A stretch of 64,000 nt of DNA from Tenacibaculum dicentrarchi (GTDB lineage Bacteria; Bacteroidota; Bacteroidia; Flavobacteriales; Flavobacteriaceae). Under the pieces are notes generated by a model. The model saw only the letters and a program-made list of their open reading frames with translations, ran no database searches and was not told where the DNA came from. The position numbers and the translations under genes are program-made. Within the stretch, counting starts at the first letter, position 1, and every line of letters starts with the position of its first letter. The stretch is taken from positions 1-64,000 of the forward strand of contig NZ_OESZ01000003.1 of NCBI RefSeq assembly GCF_900239345.1. Reading direction: 5' to 3'. Shown one piece after another: positions 1 through 9,639 of this stretch.

Positions 1-90
1 GTGAGGTTTAAGTTTTACTGCTCGAAATGATAGTATAAACTTTGCCTAAATTATAGTTAAGTTCTCGAATTATTAAAAAAAGTACAAATG

Positions 91-182
91 CCTAGCCCCG
101 ATTGAAGCTTTGTTTGAGCTCTTTTTTGTTTTTCTTTTCGAAAAAACAAAAAAAGCGAGTGCGGAAAGCGGGTAATTGCTTC
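91..182 (+). repeat. Dispersed structured repeat, copy 1
   Basis: This is one of three close copies of a roughly 90-bp intergenic element (others at 3488-3574 and 43735-43820). It opens with CCTAGCCCCGATTGAAGC and closes with GCGAGTGCGGAAAGCGGG followed by GCTTC. A long T-rich/A-rich arm pair in the middle (120-159) forms a hairpin. GAAGC at 104-108 can pair with GCTTC at 178-182, and CCCG at 97-100 with CGGG at 169-172. These two pairings cross, as in a pseudoknot. It lies upstream of the porin promoter and has no coding potential. Its function is unknown. Confidence 0.75.
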
Positions 183-240
183 TAGAAAAAATAATTATTG
201 ACTTAATAAAGATAAATATAAGGTCTTTCTGTTCATATTG

Positions 241-248
241 TATATTTG
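241..248 (+). promoter_or_regulatory. Porin promoter, -7 element
   Basis: TATATTTG matches the Bacteroidetes -7 consensus TAnnTTTG exactly and lies 35 bp before the porin ATG. I see no clear -33 TTG at the expected spacing, so this is a -7 call only. Confidence 0.5.
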
Positions 249-283
249 TTTATTACCAAAACAGTTTATAAAATAAAATATCT

Positions 284-1288
284 ATGAAAAAAATGATGAT
301 TGCCGCTATGGTATTAGTGGTTTTTGCTGCAAATGCTCAAGAAAAATTTAAAAAACAAGATAGTCAAAAAATTACAGTTTATGGTAGTTTAAGACCCTCT
401 GTTACTTATCGAAATGATAAAGTAAAAAATATTGAAAGCCTTGATGTTACTGATTTTTTCTCTCGATTAGGTTTTAAAGCGGAACAGAACATTGATAAAA
501 ATCTAACGGCTTTTGTTCATGGAGAATGGGATATTGATATTGAAGGTGATGCCGATTTTGGCGATGCTCGTTTAGGCTATGCGGGTTTAAAAGGAAATTG
601 GGGACGCATTGCTATTGGTAAACAATGGTCGCCACATTACAATATTGTTGCCGAAGTAACGGATGTTTTTAACCATAGGTCGAGCCCTTTTGCTTATGAT
701 ACGCAAAGTCCTTTTAGAACTAATAATTTGGTTACCTACAAAAATACATTAGGAAATTTTAAAATTGATGCAGGTGTACAAATAAATGGTGATTCTGGCT
801 CTACTAATGGCGGGGTTACTGATGATGCCTACGGAAGAAGTTATGTGGATAGCGCAATACTTGGTGTAGGATATACTGCTGAAAATTTTTATTTAGGAAC
901 TTCTTATTTAGCAGATGAAGATAAAACTGGTGTTAAGCGTGATATTTTTGCTTTTGCAGCTTCCACTACGCTTTTTAATAATTTATATACCGCTATTAAT
1001 TATCAAAATATTAATATTAAAAATAATGATGATTTAAAACTGGATGGAAGTACCTTAGATGTTGCTGCTGTATATTCTTTTAATGAAAGATATCACCTTA
1101 AATCAAGCTATTTTAATTATGATAACGGTACTGTAAATGGTAATGGTTTTAATTTTACTTTTGAAAAAAGGTTTAAAAAGAACGTTCGAACCTATATTGA
1201 AGTTTTAAACTATAATGATTCTGATAAGCCTGCAATTACAAATGTTTCGGTTGGTTTACGTTACGATTTATCGTATGATTTGTTGTAA
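284..1288 (+). CDS. Outer-membrane porin (Gram-negative porin type)
   Basis: This is a 334-residue beta-barrel protein. A signal peptide (residues 1 to about 18, ending AANAQ) is followed by alternating amphipathic strands rich in Gly, Tyr and Phe. The N-terminal part carries YGSLRPSV, FSRLGFKAEQ and the repeated YAGLKGNWGRIAIGKQWSP block seen in the Porin_4/general porin family. Such proteins form diffusion channels for small solutes in the outer membrane; the substrate cannot be told from sequence. The gene is monocistronic, with its own promoter upstream. It converges on ettA, and a perfect palindrome lies between the two stop codons. The C-terminus ends in LL rather than the usual terminal Phe, a small oddity. 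Confidence 0.8.
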   Translation: MKKMMIAAMVLVVFAANAQEKFKKQDSQKITVYGSLRPSVTYRNDKVKNIESLDVTDFFSRLGFKAEQNIDKNLTAFVHGEWDIDIEGDADFGDARLGYAGLKGNWGRIAIGKQWSPHYNIVAEVTDVFNHRSSPFAYDTQSPFRTNNLVTYKNTLGNFKIDAGVQINGDSGSTNGGVTDDAYGRSYVDSAILGVGYTAENFYLGTSYLADEDKTGVKRDIFAFAASTTLFNNLYTAINYQNINIKNNDDLKLDGSTLDVAAVYSFNERYHLKSSYFNYDNGTVNGNGFNFTFEKRFKKNVRTYIEVLNYNDSDKPAITNVSVGLRYDLSYDLL

Positions 1289-1300
1289 AATAATAAAATG

Positions 1301-1328
1301 GTAGAGACGCGATAAATCGCGTCTCTAC
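1301..1328. repeat. Perfect 12-bp-arm palindrome between convergent genes
   Basis: GTAGAGACGCGA is followed by TAAA and the exact reverse complement TCGCGTCTCTAC. The element is more GC-rich than its surroundings. It sits 12 bp after the porin stop and 20 bp from the ettA stop. No T-run follows on either strand, so it is not a standard intrinsic terminator, although the hairpin could stop or protect both transcripts. Palindromes beginning GTAGAGACGC are, from general knowledge, repeated in several bacterial groups including Bacteroidetes. Confidence 0.7.
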
Positions 1329-1348
1329 GGAATTATATAAACAAAAAA

Positions 1349-3040
1349 TTATCTAATTAATTTTCTGTATTTAATTCGTTTTGGCATTAAATCACCACCT
1401 AAACGTTTCTTTTTATTTGCTTCGTATTCAGAGAATCCTCCTTCAAAGAAATACACTTCACTGTTTCCTTCAAAAGCTAAAATATGTGTACAAATTCTAT
1501 CTAAAAACCATCTATCGTGACTAATAACAACTGCACAACCAGCAAAGTTTTCTAAACCTTCTTCTAATGCTCTTAATGTATTTACATCTAAATCATTCGT
1601 CGGTTCATCTAATAATAAAACATTTCCTTCTTCCTTTAAAGTCATTGCTAAGTGTAAACGGTTACGCTCACCTCCAGAAAGTGTAGAAACTTTTTTGTTT
1701 TGTTCACTTCCTCCAAAGTTAAAACGACTTAAATAAGCACGAGAATTTACTTGCTTCCCTCCCATCATTACTAAATCTTGACCTTCAGAAAAATTTTCCC
1801 AAATAGATTTGTCAGGGTCTATATTAGAGTGTGCCTGATCTACATAAGCGATTTTTGCCGTTTCACCGACTTTAAAACTTCCTGCATCAGGAGTTTCTTC
1901 TCCCATTATCATTTTGAAAATAGTGGTTTTACCTGCACCATTTGGCCCGATAATTCCAACAATTCCTGCTTGTGGCAAATTAAACTCTAAGTTATCATAT
2001 AATAATTTATCGCCAAAAGCTTTTGAAACACTACTTGCTTCAATAACATTCGTTCCTAAACGTGGACCATTAGGAATATAAATTTCTAATTTTTCATCCG
2101 TTTGTTTCTGGTCTTGACTCATCAACTTATCATAGTTCTTCAAACGTGCTTTTTGCTTTGTTTGACGACCTTTAGCTCCTTGACGAACCCACTCTAATTC
2201 TCTTTCTAATGTTTTTTGACGCTTAGAAGCTGTTTTACTTTCTTGTGCCATTCTGTTAGATTTTTGATCTAACCAAGAAGAGTAGTTTCCTTTCCAAGGG
2301 ATTCCTTCACCTCTATCTAATTCTAAAATCCAACCAGCAACGTTATCTAAGAAATATCTATCGTGCGTTACAGCAATTACCGTTCCTTTATATTGTGCTA
2401 AATGATGTTCTAACCAGTGTACAGACTCTGCATCTAAGTGGTTGGTAGGTTCATCTAATAATAAAATTTCAGGTTCTTGTAATAATAACCTACATAAAGC
2501 AACTCTTCTACGTTCCCCTCCTGATAAGTTTTTAATTGGCGTATCAGCATCTGGAGTACGTAATGCGTCCATTGCAATTTCTAATTTAGTATCAAGTTCC
2601 CAAGCATTAGAAGCATCAATTTTATCTTGAAGTTCTGCTTGTTGCGCCATTAACTTATCCATTTTATCAGCATCAGAATACACTTCTTCTAAACCAAACA
2701 TATCGTTGATTTTGTTGTATTCTTCTAAAATTGCTACGGTTTCTGCAACACCTTCTTTAACTATTTCAATAACTGTTTTGGTTTCGTCTAATTTTGGTTC
2801 TTGCTCTAAATAACCAACTTTATAACCTGGTGAAAAAGTAACATCACCTTGAAAATTTTTCTCTACTCCTGCAATTATTTTTAATAAAGTAGATTTACCC
2901 GACCCATTTAAACCTAAAATACCAATTTTAGCTCCGTAAAAGAAACTTAAATAAATATCTTTTAAAACTTGTTTATTGGTACTTTGATAGGTCTTTGAGA
3001 CCTTACTCATTGAAAAAATAACTTTCTTATCGTCTGACAT
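1349..3040 (-). CDS. ettA: Energy-dependent translational throttle protein EttA (ABC-F ATPase)
   Basis: This is a soluble ABC-F protein of 563 residues with two ATPase domains and no membrane segments. Domain 1 has Walker A GLNGSGKST (43-51) and signature LSGGERRR. Domain 2 has Walker A GPNGAGKTT and signature LSGGERNR. Both have LLLDEPTN Walker B/D-loops. Length and the linker between domains match EttA, which binds the ribosomal E site and gates the first elongation steps according to the ADP/ATP ratio. Other ABC-F members (Uup, antibiotic-resistance types) are less likely because of the close EttA-like architecture. The small membrane-protein gene 21 bp upstream on the same strand probably shares the transcript. 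Confidence 0.93.
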   Translation of the reverse strand: MSDDKKVIFSMSKVSKTYQSTNKQVLKDIYLSFFYGAKIGILGLNGSGKSTLLKIIAGVEKNFQGDVTFSPGYKVGYLEQEPKLDETKTVIEIVKEGVAETVAILEEYNKINDMFGLEEVYSDADKMDKLMAQQAELQDKIDASNAWELDTKLEIAMDALRTPDADTPIKNLSGGERRRVALCRLLLQEPEILLLDEPTNHLDAESVHWLEHHLAQYKGTVIAVTHDRYFLDNVAGWILELDRGEGIPWKGNYSSWLDQKSNRMAQESKTASKRQKTLERELEWVRQGAKGRQTKQKARLKNYDKLMSQDQKQTDEKLEIYIPNGPRLGTNVIEASSVSKAFGDKLLYDNLEFNLPQAGIVGIIGPNGAGKTTIFKMIMGEETPDAGSFKVGETAKIAYVDQAHSNIDPDKSIWENFSEGQDLVMMGGKQVNSRAYLSRFNFGGSEQNKKVSTLSGGERNRLHLAMTLKEEGNVLLLDEPTNDLDVNTLRALEEGLENFAGCAVVISHDRWFLDRICTHILAFEGNSEVYFFEGGFSEYEANKKKRLGGDLMPKRIKYRKLIR

Positions 3041-3061
3041 TTTGTTGTAATTTTGATTTAA

Positions 3062-3244
3062 TTAAACTCTTCCTTTTAAGGCATTAAAAACCCATGCGTT
3101 TGCAAAAAAACCTAAGCCTACTGCTGCAAAACCATATCCTGCTACCTCATCATATCTAAAAGCTCCTAAGCAGACTAATAAAAGCCCTATTAAAACCATT
3201 ATAAGTGTTGCCCATGCTAAGACGTTATTTTTATTCATTGCCAT
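3062..3244 (-). CDS. Small two-helix membrane protein (CAL67264-type)
   Basis: The product has 60 residues and two hydrophobic helices (about 9-29 and 36-54) joined by FRYDEVAG. It ends FNALKGRV. The sequence closely resembles a small conserved flavobacterial membrane-protein family that I recall under the name CAL67264; its function is not known. Two start codons are possible, ATG at 3244 or the ATG two codons later (MNKNN), and the second would match the usual family N-terminus. It lies 21 bp upstream of ettA in the same direction, so co-transcription is likely. Confidence 0.75.
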   Translation of the reverse strand: MAMNKNNVLAWATLIMVLIGLLLVCLGAFRYDEVAGYGFAAVGLGFFANAWVFNALKGRV

Positions 3245-3487
3245 AATTTACTCTTTTTACTCTTTACAAAAAATATGTGGGGCAAATATCGGCTTTTATT
3301 TTATTATTTTTGATGACACTTTTGCCTTTTCGCTATAAAATAGCTTATAATACTTTTTTAAGAGCTATAATTATCGCTATTTTACTACTATTTTAATAAT
3401 TAACGATATTTAAAATCTTTTTATACGCTTCTTATTTAACTTAAAATTTTAAATTAAATTCTAACTTTACTTCAGATAAACAAAACC
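3245..3487. other. AT-rich intergenic stretch
   Basis: Together with the repeat at 3488-3574, this fills the 340-bp gap between the ettA leader gene and lpxD. I see only low-complexity AT-rich sequence with several short ATTTTA/TAAAAT repeats. There is no ORF with coding character and no convincing RNA gene. The promoter for the minus-strand ettA transcript must lie near the left end (about 3250-3290). Confidence 0.5.
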
Positions 3488-3574
3488 CCTAGCCCCAATT
3501 GAAGCTTTGTTTGAGCTCCTTTTTTTGATTTTTCTTCAAAAAAAGAGCGAGTGCGGAAAGCGGGAAATAGCTTC
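3488..3574 (+). repeat. Dispersed structured repeat, copy 2
   Basis: This is the second copy of the roughly 90-bp element, in the same + orientation as copies 1 and 3. Here the terminal pairing is TTGAAGCT with AGCTTCAA, a perfect 8-bp match, whereas copy 3 has TTGAAGCA with TGCTTCAA. The central hairpin arms are CTTTTTTGA and TCAAAAAAAG. It ends 11 bp from the lpxD stop codon. Confidence 0.75.
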
Positions 3575-3584
3575 AAATAAAAAT

Positions 3585-4571
3585 TTACTGCCTCCCTAAT
3601 TTACGTAAAGCAACCCATTGTTTCATCTTTTCTCTAGCATCGGTTGCTGGATAACCAAGTACAGTTTTTCCTGCGGGAACATCAGCTATAACACCAGAAC
3701 CTGCTCCTACAACTGCACCTGAATGAATTGTTGTATGGTCTTTTATGGAAGCACTTCCGCCAATAATAACGCCATCGCCTAAGGTTACTGACCCTGCTAA
3801 ACCACTACTTCCTGCCATAATACAGAACTTTCCTAAAACAGAGTTATGCCCTATTTGAACCAAGTTATCAATTTTACAACCATCGCCTAAAATAGTTGAG
3901 CTAAATTTACCTCTATCGACACATGAATTTGCACCAATTTCTACTTGATTTCCGATAACAACATTTCCTATATGTGGAATTTTTGTTAATCCTTGTGCGC
4001 TTGGTCTGTAACCAAATCCATCAGCTCCAATACTTACATTAACATGAAAAATACAGTTATTTCCGATAATAGTTCTTTCTCTAATTACCGTACCCGACCA
4101 AACCGTGGTATTTTGACCAATAGTAGTATCATCAAAAATAGTAACGTTTGGATATAATATAACATTATTAGCTAACACAACATTTTTACCAACATAAGTA
4201 TTTGCTCCTATTTTACAGCCTTCGCCTATTGTTGCAGTTTTATCGATTACAGCTGTTGGATGAATTGCTGTTTCAAAATGTGGTGCTTCTGGTTGAAATA
4301 CCTCTAATAATGTTGCCATTGCTAAATCGGCATTTTCAACCTTTATGAATGCTTTATTATCTTCTGGATGAATATCTAACTTACTACATACAATAGCTGC
4401 ACTTGCATTAGAAGTATTCCATAATTTTGCAAATTTTTTATTTCCAATAAAAGTAATTTGTCCTTTTTGAGCTTTTTCAATTTGCTCGGGAGCAGTAATT
4501 TTTTCAGTGCAATTTCCTAATAATTCTCCATTTAATAATGAATTGATTTCTTGTATAGTAAATGAGTTCAT
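3585..4571 (-). CDS. lpxD: UDP-3-O-(3-hydroxyacyl)glucosamine N-acyltransferase
   Basis: The enzyme adds the second 3-hydroxyacyl chain (from acyl-ACP) to UDP-3-O-acyl-glucosamine in lipid A synthesis. The 328-residue protein has the LpxD plan: an N-terminal uridine-binding region (1 to about 100), then a left-handed beta-helix of hexapeptide repeats (IGEGCKIGANTYVG, VVLANNVILYPNVTI and so on), and the catalytic-His segment QIGHNSVLGK. A short helical C-terminus ends the protein. The gene stands alone, not beside lpxC/fabZ or lpxA. Flavobacteria often carry a second LpxD-like gene, so this may be a paralogue with different chain preference; that is inference. Confidence 0.88.
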   Translation of the reverse strand: MNSFTIQEINSLLNGELLGNCTEKITAPEQIEKAQKGQITFIGNKKFAKLWNTSNASAAIVCSKLDIHPEDNKAFIKVENADLAMATLLEVFQPEAPHFETAIHPTAVIDKTATIGEGCKIGANTYVGKNVVLANNVILYPNVTIFDDTTIGQNTTVWSGTVIRERTIIGNNCIFHVNVSIGADGFGYRPSAQGLTKIPHIGNVVIGNQVEIGANSCVDRGKFSSTILGDGCKIDNLVQIGHNSVLGKFCIMAGSSGLAGSVTLGDGVIIGGSASIKDHTTIHSGAVVGAGSGVIADVPAGKTVLGYPATDAREKMKQWVALRKLGRQ

Positions 4572-4636
4572 TTTATTTTTTTGGGGATTAATTTGTTAAA
4601 AATAGTGTTTAATTCCTTATTCAAGACAAATCAAAA

Positions 4637-4664
4637 AAAAATCCTACATTAATGTAGGATTTTT
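4637..4664 (-). terminator. Intrinsic terminator after fadH-like gene
   Basis: AAAAATCCTACATT runs directly into its reverse complement AATGTAGGATTTTT, giving a hairpin flanked by A and T runs. It lies 20 bp beyond the stop codon of the minus-strand flavoenzyme gene and would terminate that transcript. Confidence 0.8.
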
Positions 4665-4684
4665 AAAATACTAGTATTTTTTTA

Positions 4685-6709
<2,025 letters not shown>

Positions 6710-6729
6710 CTATTACGTGTTTTAAAGTG

Positions 6730-6743
6730 TTATGCGTGCATAA
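6730..6743. promoter_or_regulatory. Possible operator upstream of fadH-like gene
   Basis: TTATGC-GT-GCATAA is a perfect 6-bp-arm dyad 21 bp before the start codon of the minus-strand flavoenzyme gene, where a repressor could block transcription. The binding protein is unknown. Confidence 0.35.
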
Positions 6744-6773
6744 TATATTGCAAGATACGTTTTTTATTAAAAC

Positions 6774-6811
6774 AAAAAACTCAAGTATTTTCTTAAAAAG
6801 AACGTACTTGA
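6774..6811 (-). terminator. Probable terminator after hdc
   Basis: On the minus strand TCAAGTA pairs with TACTTGA, with further TTCTT/AAGAA pairing inside, and is followed by TTTTTTGTTTT. It begins 38 bp beyond the hdc stop codon. Confidence 0.65.
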
Positions 6812-6848
6812 ATTTATTGTTTTAATATCTATTTATGTTAGTTAGCAC

Positions 6849-7967
6849 CTATACTAATTTACATAAGCTATTTACTAATTCTTTTTTTAAATCTTCTATA
6901 AAAATGGTAAGTTGTTCTTTTTTTATCCCTGGAACACAAATTACGTGAGCTATATCTTCTTCAGATGCTAATTGATATTTTTTACATATTTTATCTGAAG
7001 GCTTTTCTAATACTACTGTTAACGCATTATTGTTTCGCCATGCTTTTACACCAATTTTATTCAATTCAGCTTCTAAATATGTGGCTAATACTTGTGATTC
7101 TTTTACTCTTTTTGCTAAGCCATGTTTTCCATGTTTTTGAATAAAAGACCACAAAAATAAAGGTGTTAACCCATTACGAGAACCTGTAATTGTAGTATCA
7201 AAAGTACCTACGTAAGATATTGAATTAGCAATACGATTTCTGTGTTTTCGCTTTGCCATTACAATTCCACAAGGAATAGGACCACCTATAAACTTATGCC
7301 CAGAAATGGCAATACTGTCAACACCTTCTGAAAAATCAAATTTTGGTTTTGGCGTTACAAATGGTGCTATTGTTCCTAAAAAAGCGGCATCGCAGTGAAT
7401 ATAATAATCTTTTATCGCATATTTTTTGATAATTTTTTTAATTTCATCGAGTTTATCAACAGCTTCAGTCATAGTTGTACCAATATTCAAAAAGAAAATA
7501 GCTGGTTTATCTCTACGTAACATTAATATTTGTGCTAAATCATCATAATCTATTTCACCATTTACTTGACTTCTAACTACAATATTTTTAATATTTAATA
7601 AGTGTAAGTTCTTTTTAACACTATAATGTGTTGCTTCACTATAATACACCACCGCATCAGGAAAATTTTCTCTAGCCAAATATAACCCGTATAAATTTCC
7701 TTCTGTTCCACCATTTGTTACATAACCCCAAGTATCTTTTAAGTTTGATGAAAGAATATCTGCAAAAAAAGCAATACATTCTTTTTCAACATCTTTTGTG
7801 TCAATAGCTAAGGTAGAGTCAGATTCAGGATCACCTACATTATTAATACATAAATCTAAAAAAGGAGCAAATTCTTTATATGAAAAATCTTTTGCTAATG
7901 GATAACCTAAAAAGGTTTCTGTATTTTTACTAATTCTATTATATATTTTTTCAATTTTATTCATCAC
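6849..7967 (-). CDS. hdc: PLP-dependent histidine decarboxylase
   Basis: The enzyme converts histidine to histamine plus CO2 in the cytoplasm. The 372-residue length matches the PLP (group II) bacterial histidine decarboxylases of the Morganella type, about 378 residues. Visible PLP-site residues are His114 in SEATHYS, Asp193 in HCDAAF, and the Schiff-base Lys225 in ISGHKFIGG. Other group II decarboxylases with a similar fold (aromatic amino acid, serine) are alternatives, but the N-terminal YPLAKDF and GGTEGN segments favour histidine. The gene is divergent from an Lrp-type regulator, which together with the intervening inverted repeat suggests local amino-acid-responsive control. Two adjacent Met codons open the ORF; either could start it. 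Confidence 0.85.
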   Translation of the reverse strand: MMNKIEKIYNRISKNTETFLGYPLAKDFSYKEFAPFLDLCINNVGDPESDSTLAIDTKDVEKECIAFFADILSSNLKDTWGYVTNGGTEGNLYGLYLARENFPDAVVYYSEATHYSVKKNLHLLNIKNIVVRSQVNGEIDYDDLAQILMLRRDKPAIFFLNIGTTMTEAVDKLDEIKKIIKKYAIKDYYIHCDAAFLGTIAPFVTPKPKFDFSEGVDSIAISGHKFIGGPIPCGIVMAKRKHRNRIANSISYVGTFDTTITGSRNGLTPLFLWSFIQKHGKHGLAKRVKESQVLATYLEAELNKIGVKAWRNNNALTVVLEKPSDKICKKYQLASEEDIAHVICVPGIKKEQLTIFIEDLKKELVNSLCKLV

Positions 7968-7981
7968 TTTTATTTTTTATA

Positions 7982-7989
7982 CAAAGATA
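7982..7989 (-). promoter_or_regulatory. hdc promoter, -7 element
   Basis: The minus strand reads TATCTTTG, an exact TAnnTTTG match, 15 bp before the hdc start codon. The shared operator at 8010-8047 lies just upstream of it. Confidence 0.65.
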
Positions 7990-8009
7990 AAAATCAATTT
8001 AATAAAACT

Positions 8010-8047
8010 ATTTTAAAGGATAAATTAAGGATTTTATCCTTTAAAAT
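8010..8047. promoter_or_regulatory. Perfect 15-bp inverted repeat between hdc and lrp
   Basis: ATTTTAAAGGATAAA (8010-8024) and TTTATCCTTTAAAAT (8033-8047) are exact reverse complements separated by 8 bp. The element lies between the -7 boxes of the two divergent genes, centred about 40-50 bp upstream of each. This is typical of Lrp/AsnC-family sites that control a neighbouring gene and the regulator itself. Binding is inferred from position. Confidence 0.7.
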
Positions 8048-8072
8048 AAATTTTTAACAGAAAAATATACTT

Positions 8073-8080
8073 TACTTTTG
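8073..8080 (+). promoter_or_regulatory. lrp-type gene promoter, -7 element
   Basis: TACTTTTG is an exact TAnnTTTG match 31 bp before the regulator start codon. Confidence 0.6.
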
Positions 8081-8111
8081 ATTTATATAACCTTAAACAG
8101 AAAGATATACT

Positions 8112-8576
8112 ATGCAACAGTTAGACGCTATTGATTTACAGTTAATAAATGAACTTCAAACAGACGGAAAACAATCTATAAAAGAACTTTCTCAAAAGAT
8201 AAATTTATCGATTACACCAACACATGAACGTATTAAAAAAATAGAAGCAAGAGGAATTATCAAAAAATATGTGGCAATTGTTAATCCTGAATTAATTAAT
8301 AAAAGTTTGATTGTATATTGTCAAATAACCTTACTAGAACATCAAGAAGTTGCTTTTAAAGAATTTGAAAACTATATAAATTGTTTAGATGAAGTAATGG
8401 ATGTTTCTTACATAGCAGGTGGCTATGATTTCTTATTAAAAGTAATTGTAAGAGATATTAAAGAATATGAAAACTTCATCTTAAAAAAAATGTCACAACT
8501 TAAAATTATTTCAAATATTCAAAGTTCTTTTGTAATTCGACAAATAAAAAATGAAACTAGAATAAGTGTGAAATAA
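8112..8576 (+). CDS. Lrp/AsnC-family transcriptional regulator
   Basis: The 154-residue protein has the usual two parts. An N-terminal winged HTH (about 4-60) contains LQTDGKQSIKELSQKINLS and the recognition helix region TPTHERIKKIEARG. A C-terminal RAM/AsnC ligand-binding domain (about 65-150) contains VMDVSYIAGGYDFLLKV. Such proteins form octamers, bind an amino acid, and bend DNA at inverted repeats. It is divergent from hdc with a perfect dyad between them, so histidine decarboxylase is the obvious target. The ligand is unknown; histidine or a related amino acid is inference. Confidence 0.9.
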   Translation: MQQLDAIDLQLINELQTDGKQSIKELSQKINLSITPTHERIKKIEARGIIKKYVAIVNPELINKSLIVYCQITLLEHQEVAFKEFENYINCLDEVMDVSYIAGGYDFLLKVIVRDIKEYENFILKKMSQLKIISNIQSSFVIRQIKNETRISVK

Positions 8577-8715
8577 CTTTTTTAAAAAAGCAAATAATTT
8601 AAATAATTTAAGAAATAATTAACAACTGCGCAAAGAAAAACCTTGTTTTATTAAATTTTAAACATATTTAATAAATAGCTGATAAAATTAAACAGCCTTA
8701 TAAATATAATTAACT

Positions 8716-8723
8716 TAGGTTTG
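8716..8723 (+). promoter_or_regulatory. Promoter -7 element of the exported-protein cassette
   Basis: TAGGTTTG is an exact TAnnTTTG match 34 bp before the first gene of the cassette. The preceding 140 bp are AT-rich and contain no gene. Confidence 0.5.
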
Positions 8724-8757
8724 CAGGTTAATTATTAAATATAAAAAAACAAGAAAA

Positions 8758-9630
8758 ATGTCTATTAAAAAATTTACAAGTAGTATTTTAATGCTGATTT
8801 CAGTATTAAGTTTTAGTCAAGGAATTACAGTGCAAGGAATTGCAAGAGACCCTAACAATAATGCAAGACAAAATCAACCAATTACAATTTTAGCAGAGCT
8901 AAATTACCTAAACCCTATCTCAGCTGCCAATGTAGTAACTTACAGCGAAACAATAACAATTATTACAGATGAATTTGGTGTATTTTCTACTGTTTTAAAA
9001 GTACCTAATTCTATACAAAGTATTTTAACTGCTCATGAGCATTACTTGAAAATATCTGAAGGATCAATGATTATTTCTAACGAATTATTACGTTATGTTC
9101 CTTATGCTTACTCAGCCTATAATGGTGTTCCTTCTGGAAGTATAATGCCGTACATAGGTGTATCTGCCCCAAAAGGTTGGATGTTATGTGATGGTAGAAA
9201 CATACCAACAACCGATGAAACAGCAATACTTCGAGATTTATTAGGTGCAAGTGTTACGCCTAATTTAAATGGTATGTTTTTAAGAGGTACAGGAACTAAC
9301 CCTGTTAATAAACAAGATGGTCCTGCTTTAATGAACACACAAAATGACAACTTTAAAAGTCATTCTCATAATTCTGGAACTTTAAAAACCTCTAATAATG
9401 GTATTCATAATCATAGCGATGGTCAATATGATAAACTACTAAGAGTTACTGGAGTTCATACTTACTCTGGAAGTTTTGATAACTCTAGAACTGAGCCAGA
9501 TCTATTAAGTGCTAAAACGATAAAAAGCGCAGGAAATCATAATCATACTATTTCAGGAACAACAACATCTACTGGAGGGAATGAATCTAGACCTGTAAAT
9601 TTTGGTGTAAACTACATTATTAAACTTTAA
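8758..9630 (+). CDS. Exported protein with a phage tail-collar-like domain
   Basis: The 290-residue product has a signal peptide (ISVLSFSQ cleavage region near residue 20). A beta-rich N-terminal domain follows to about residue 120 (ITVQGIARDPNNNARQNQ). A C-terminal region (about 125-290) has the tail-collar plan: GSIMPYIGVSAPKGWMLCDG, then MFLRGTG, HSHNSG, HNHS and NHNHT histidine pairs, and a terminal GGNESRPVNFGVNYIIKL. In phage tail fibres these HxH motifs bind metal within a trimer, so a trimeric surface fibre tip is plausible here. No other phage genes are nearby. Nine bp separate it from the giant gene that follows, so the two are probably one operon. Confidence 0.75.
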   Translation: MSIKKFTSSILMLISVLSFSQGITVQGIARDPNNNARQNQPITILAELNYLNPISAANVVTYSETITIITDEFGVFSTVLKVPNSIQSILTAHEHYLKISEGSMIISNELLRYVPYAYSAYNGVPSGSIMPYIGVSAPKGWMLCDGRNIPTTDETAILRDLLGASVTPNLNGMFLRGTGTNPVNKQDGPALMNTQNDNFKSHSHNSGTLKTSNNGIHNHSDGQYDKLLRVTGVHTYSGSFDNSRTEPDLLSAKTIKSAGNHNHTISGTTTSTGGNESRPVNFGVNYIIKL

Positions 9631-9639
9631 GCTATAACT

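Noticed and set aside
8758..9630. Tail-collar domain as evidence of a prophage
   Set aside because: No integrase, capsid, terminase or other tail genes are near; the protein has a signal peptide and sits with a T9SS surface protein.
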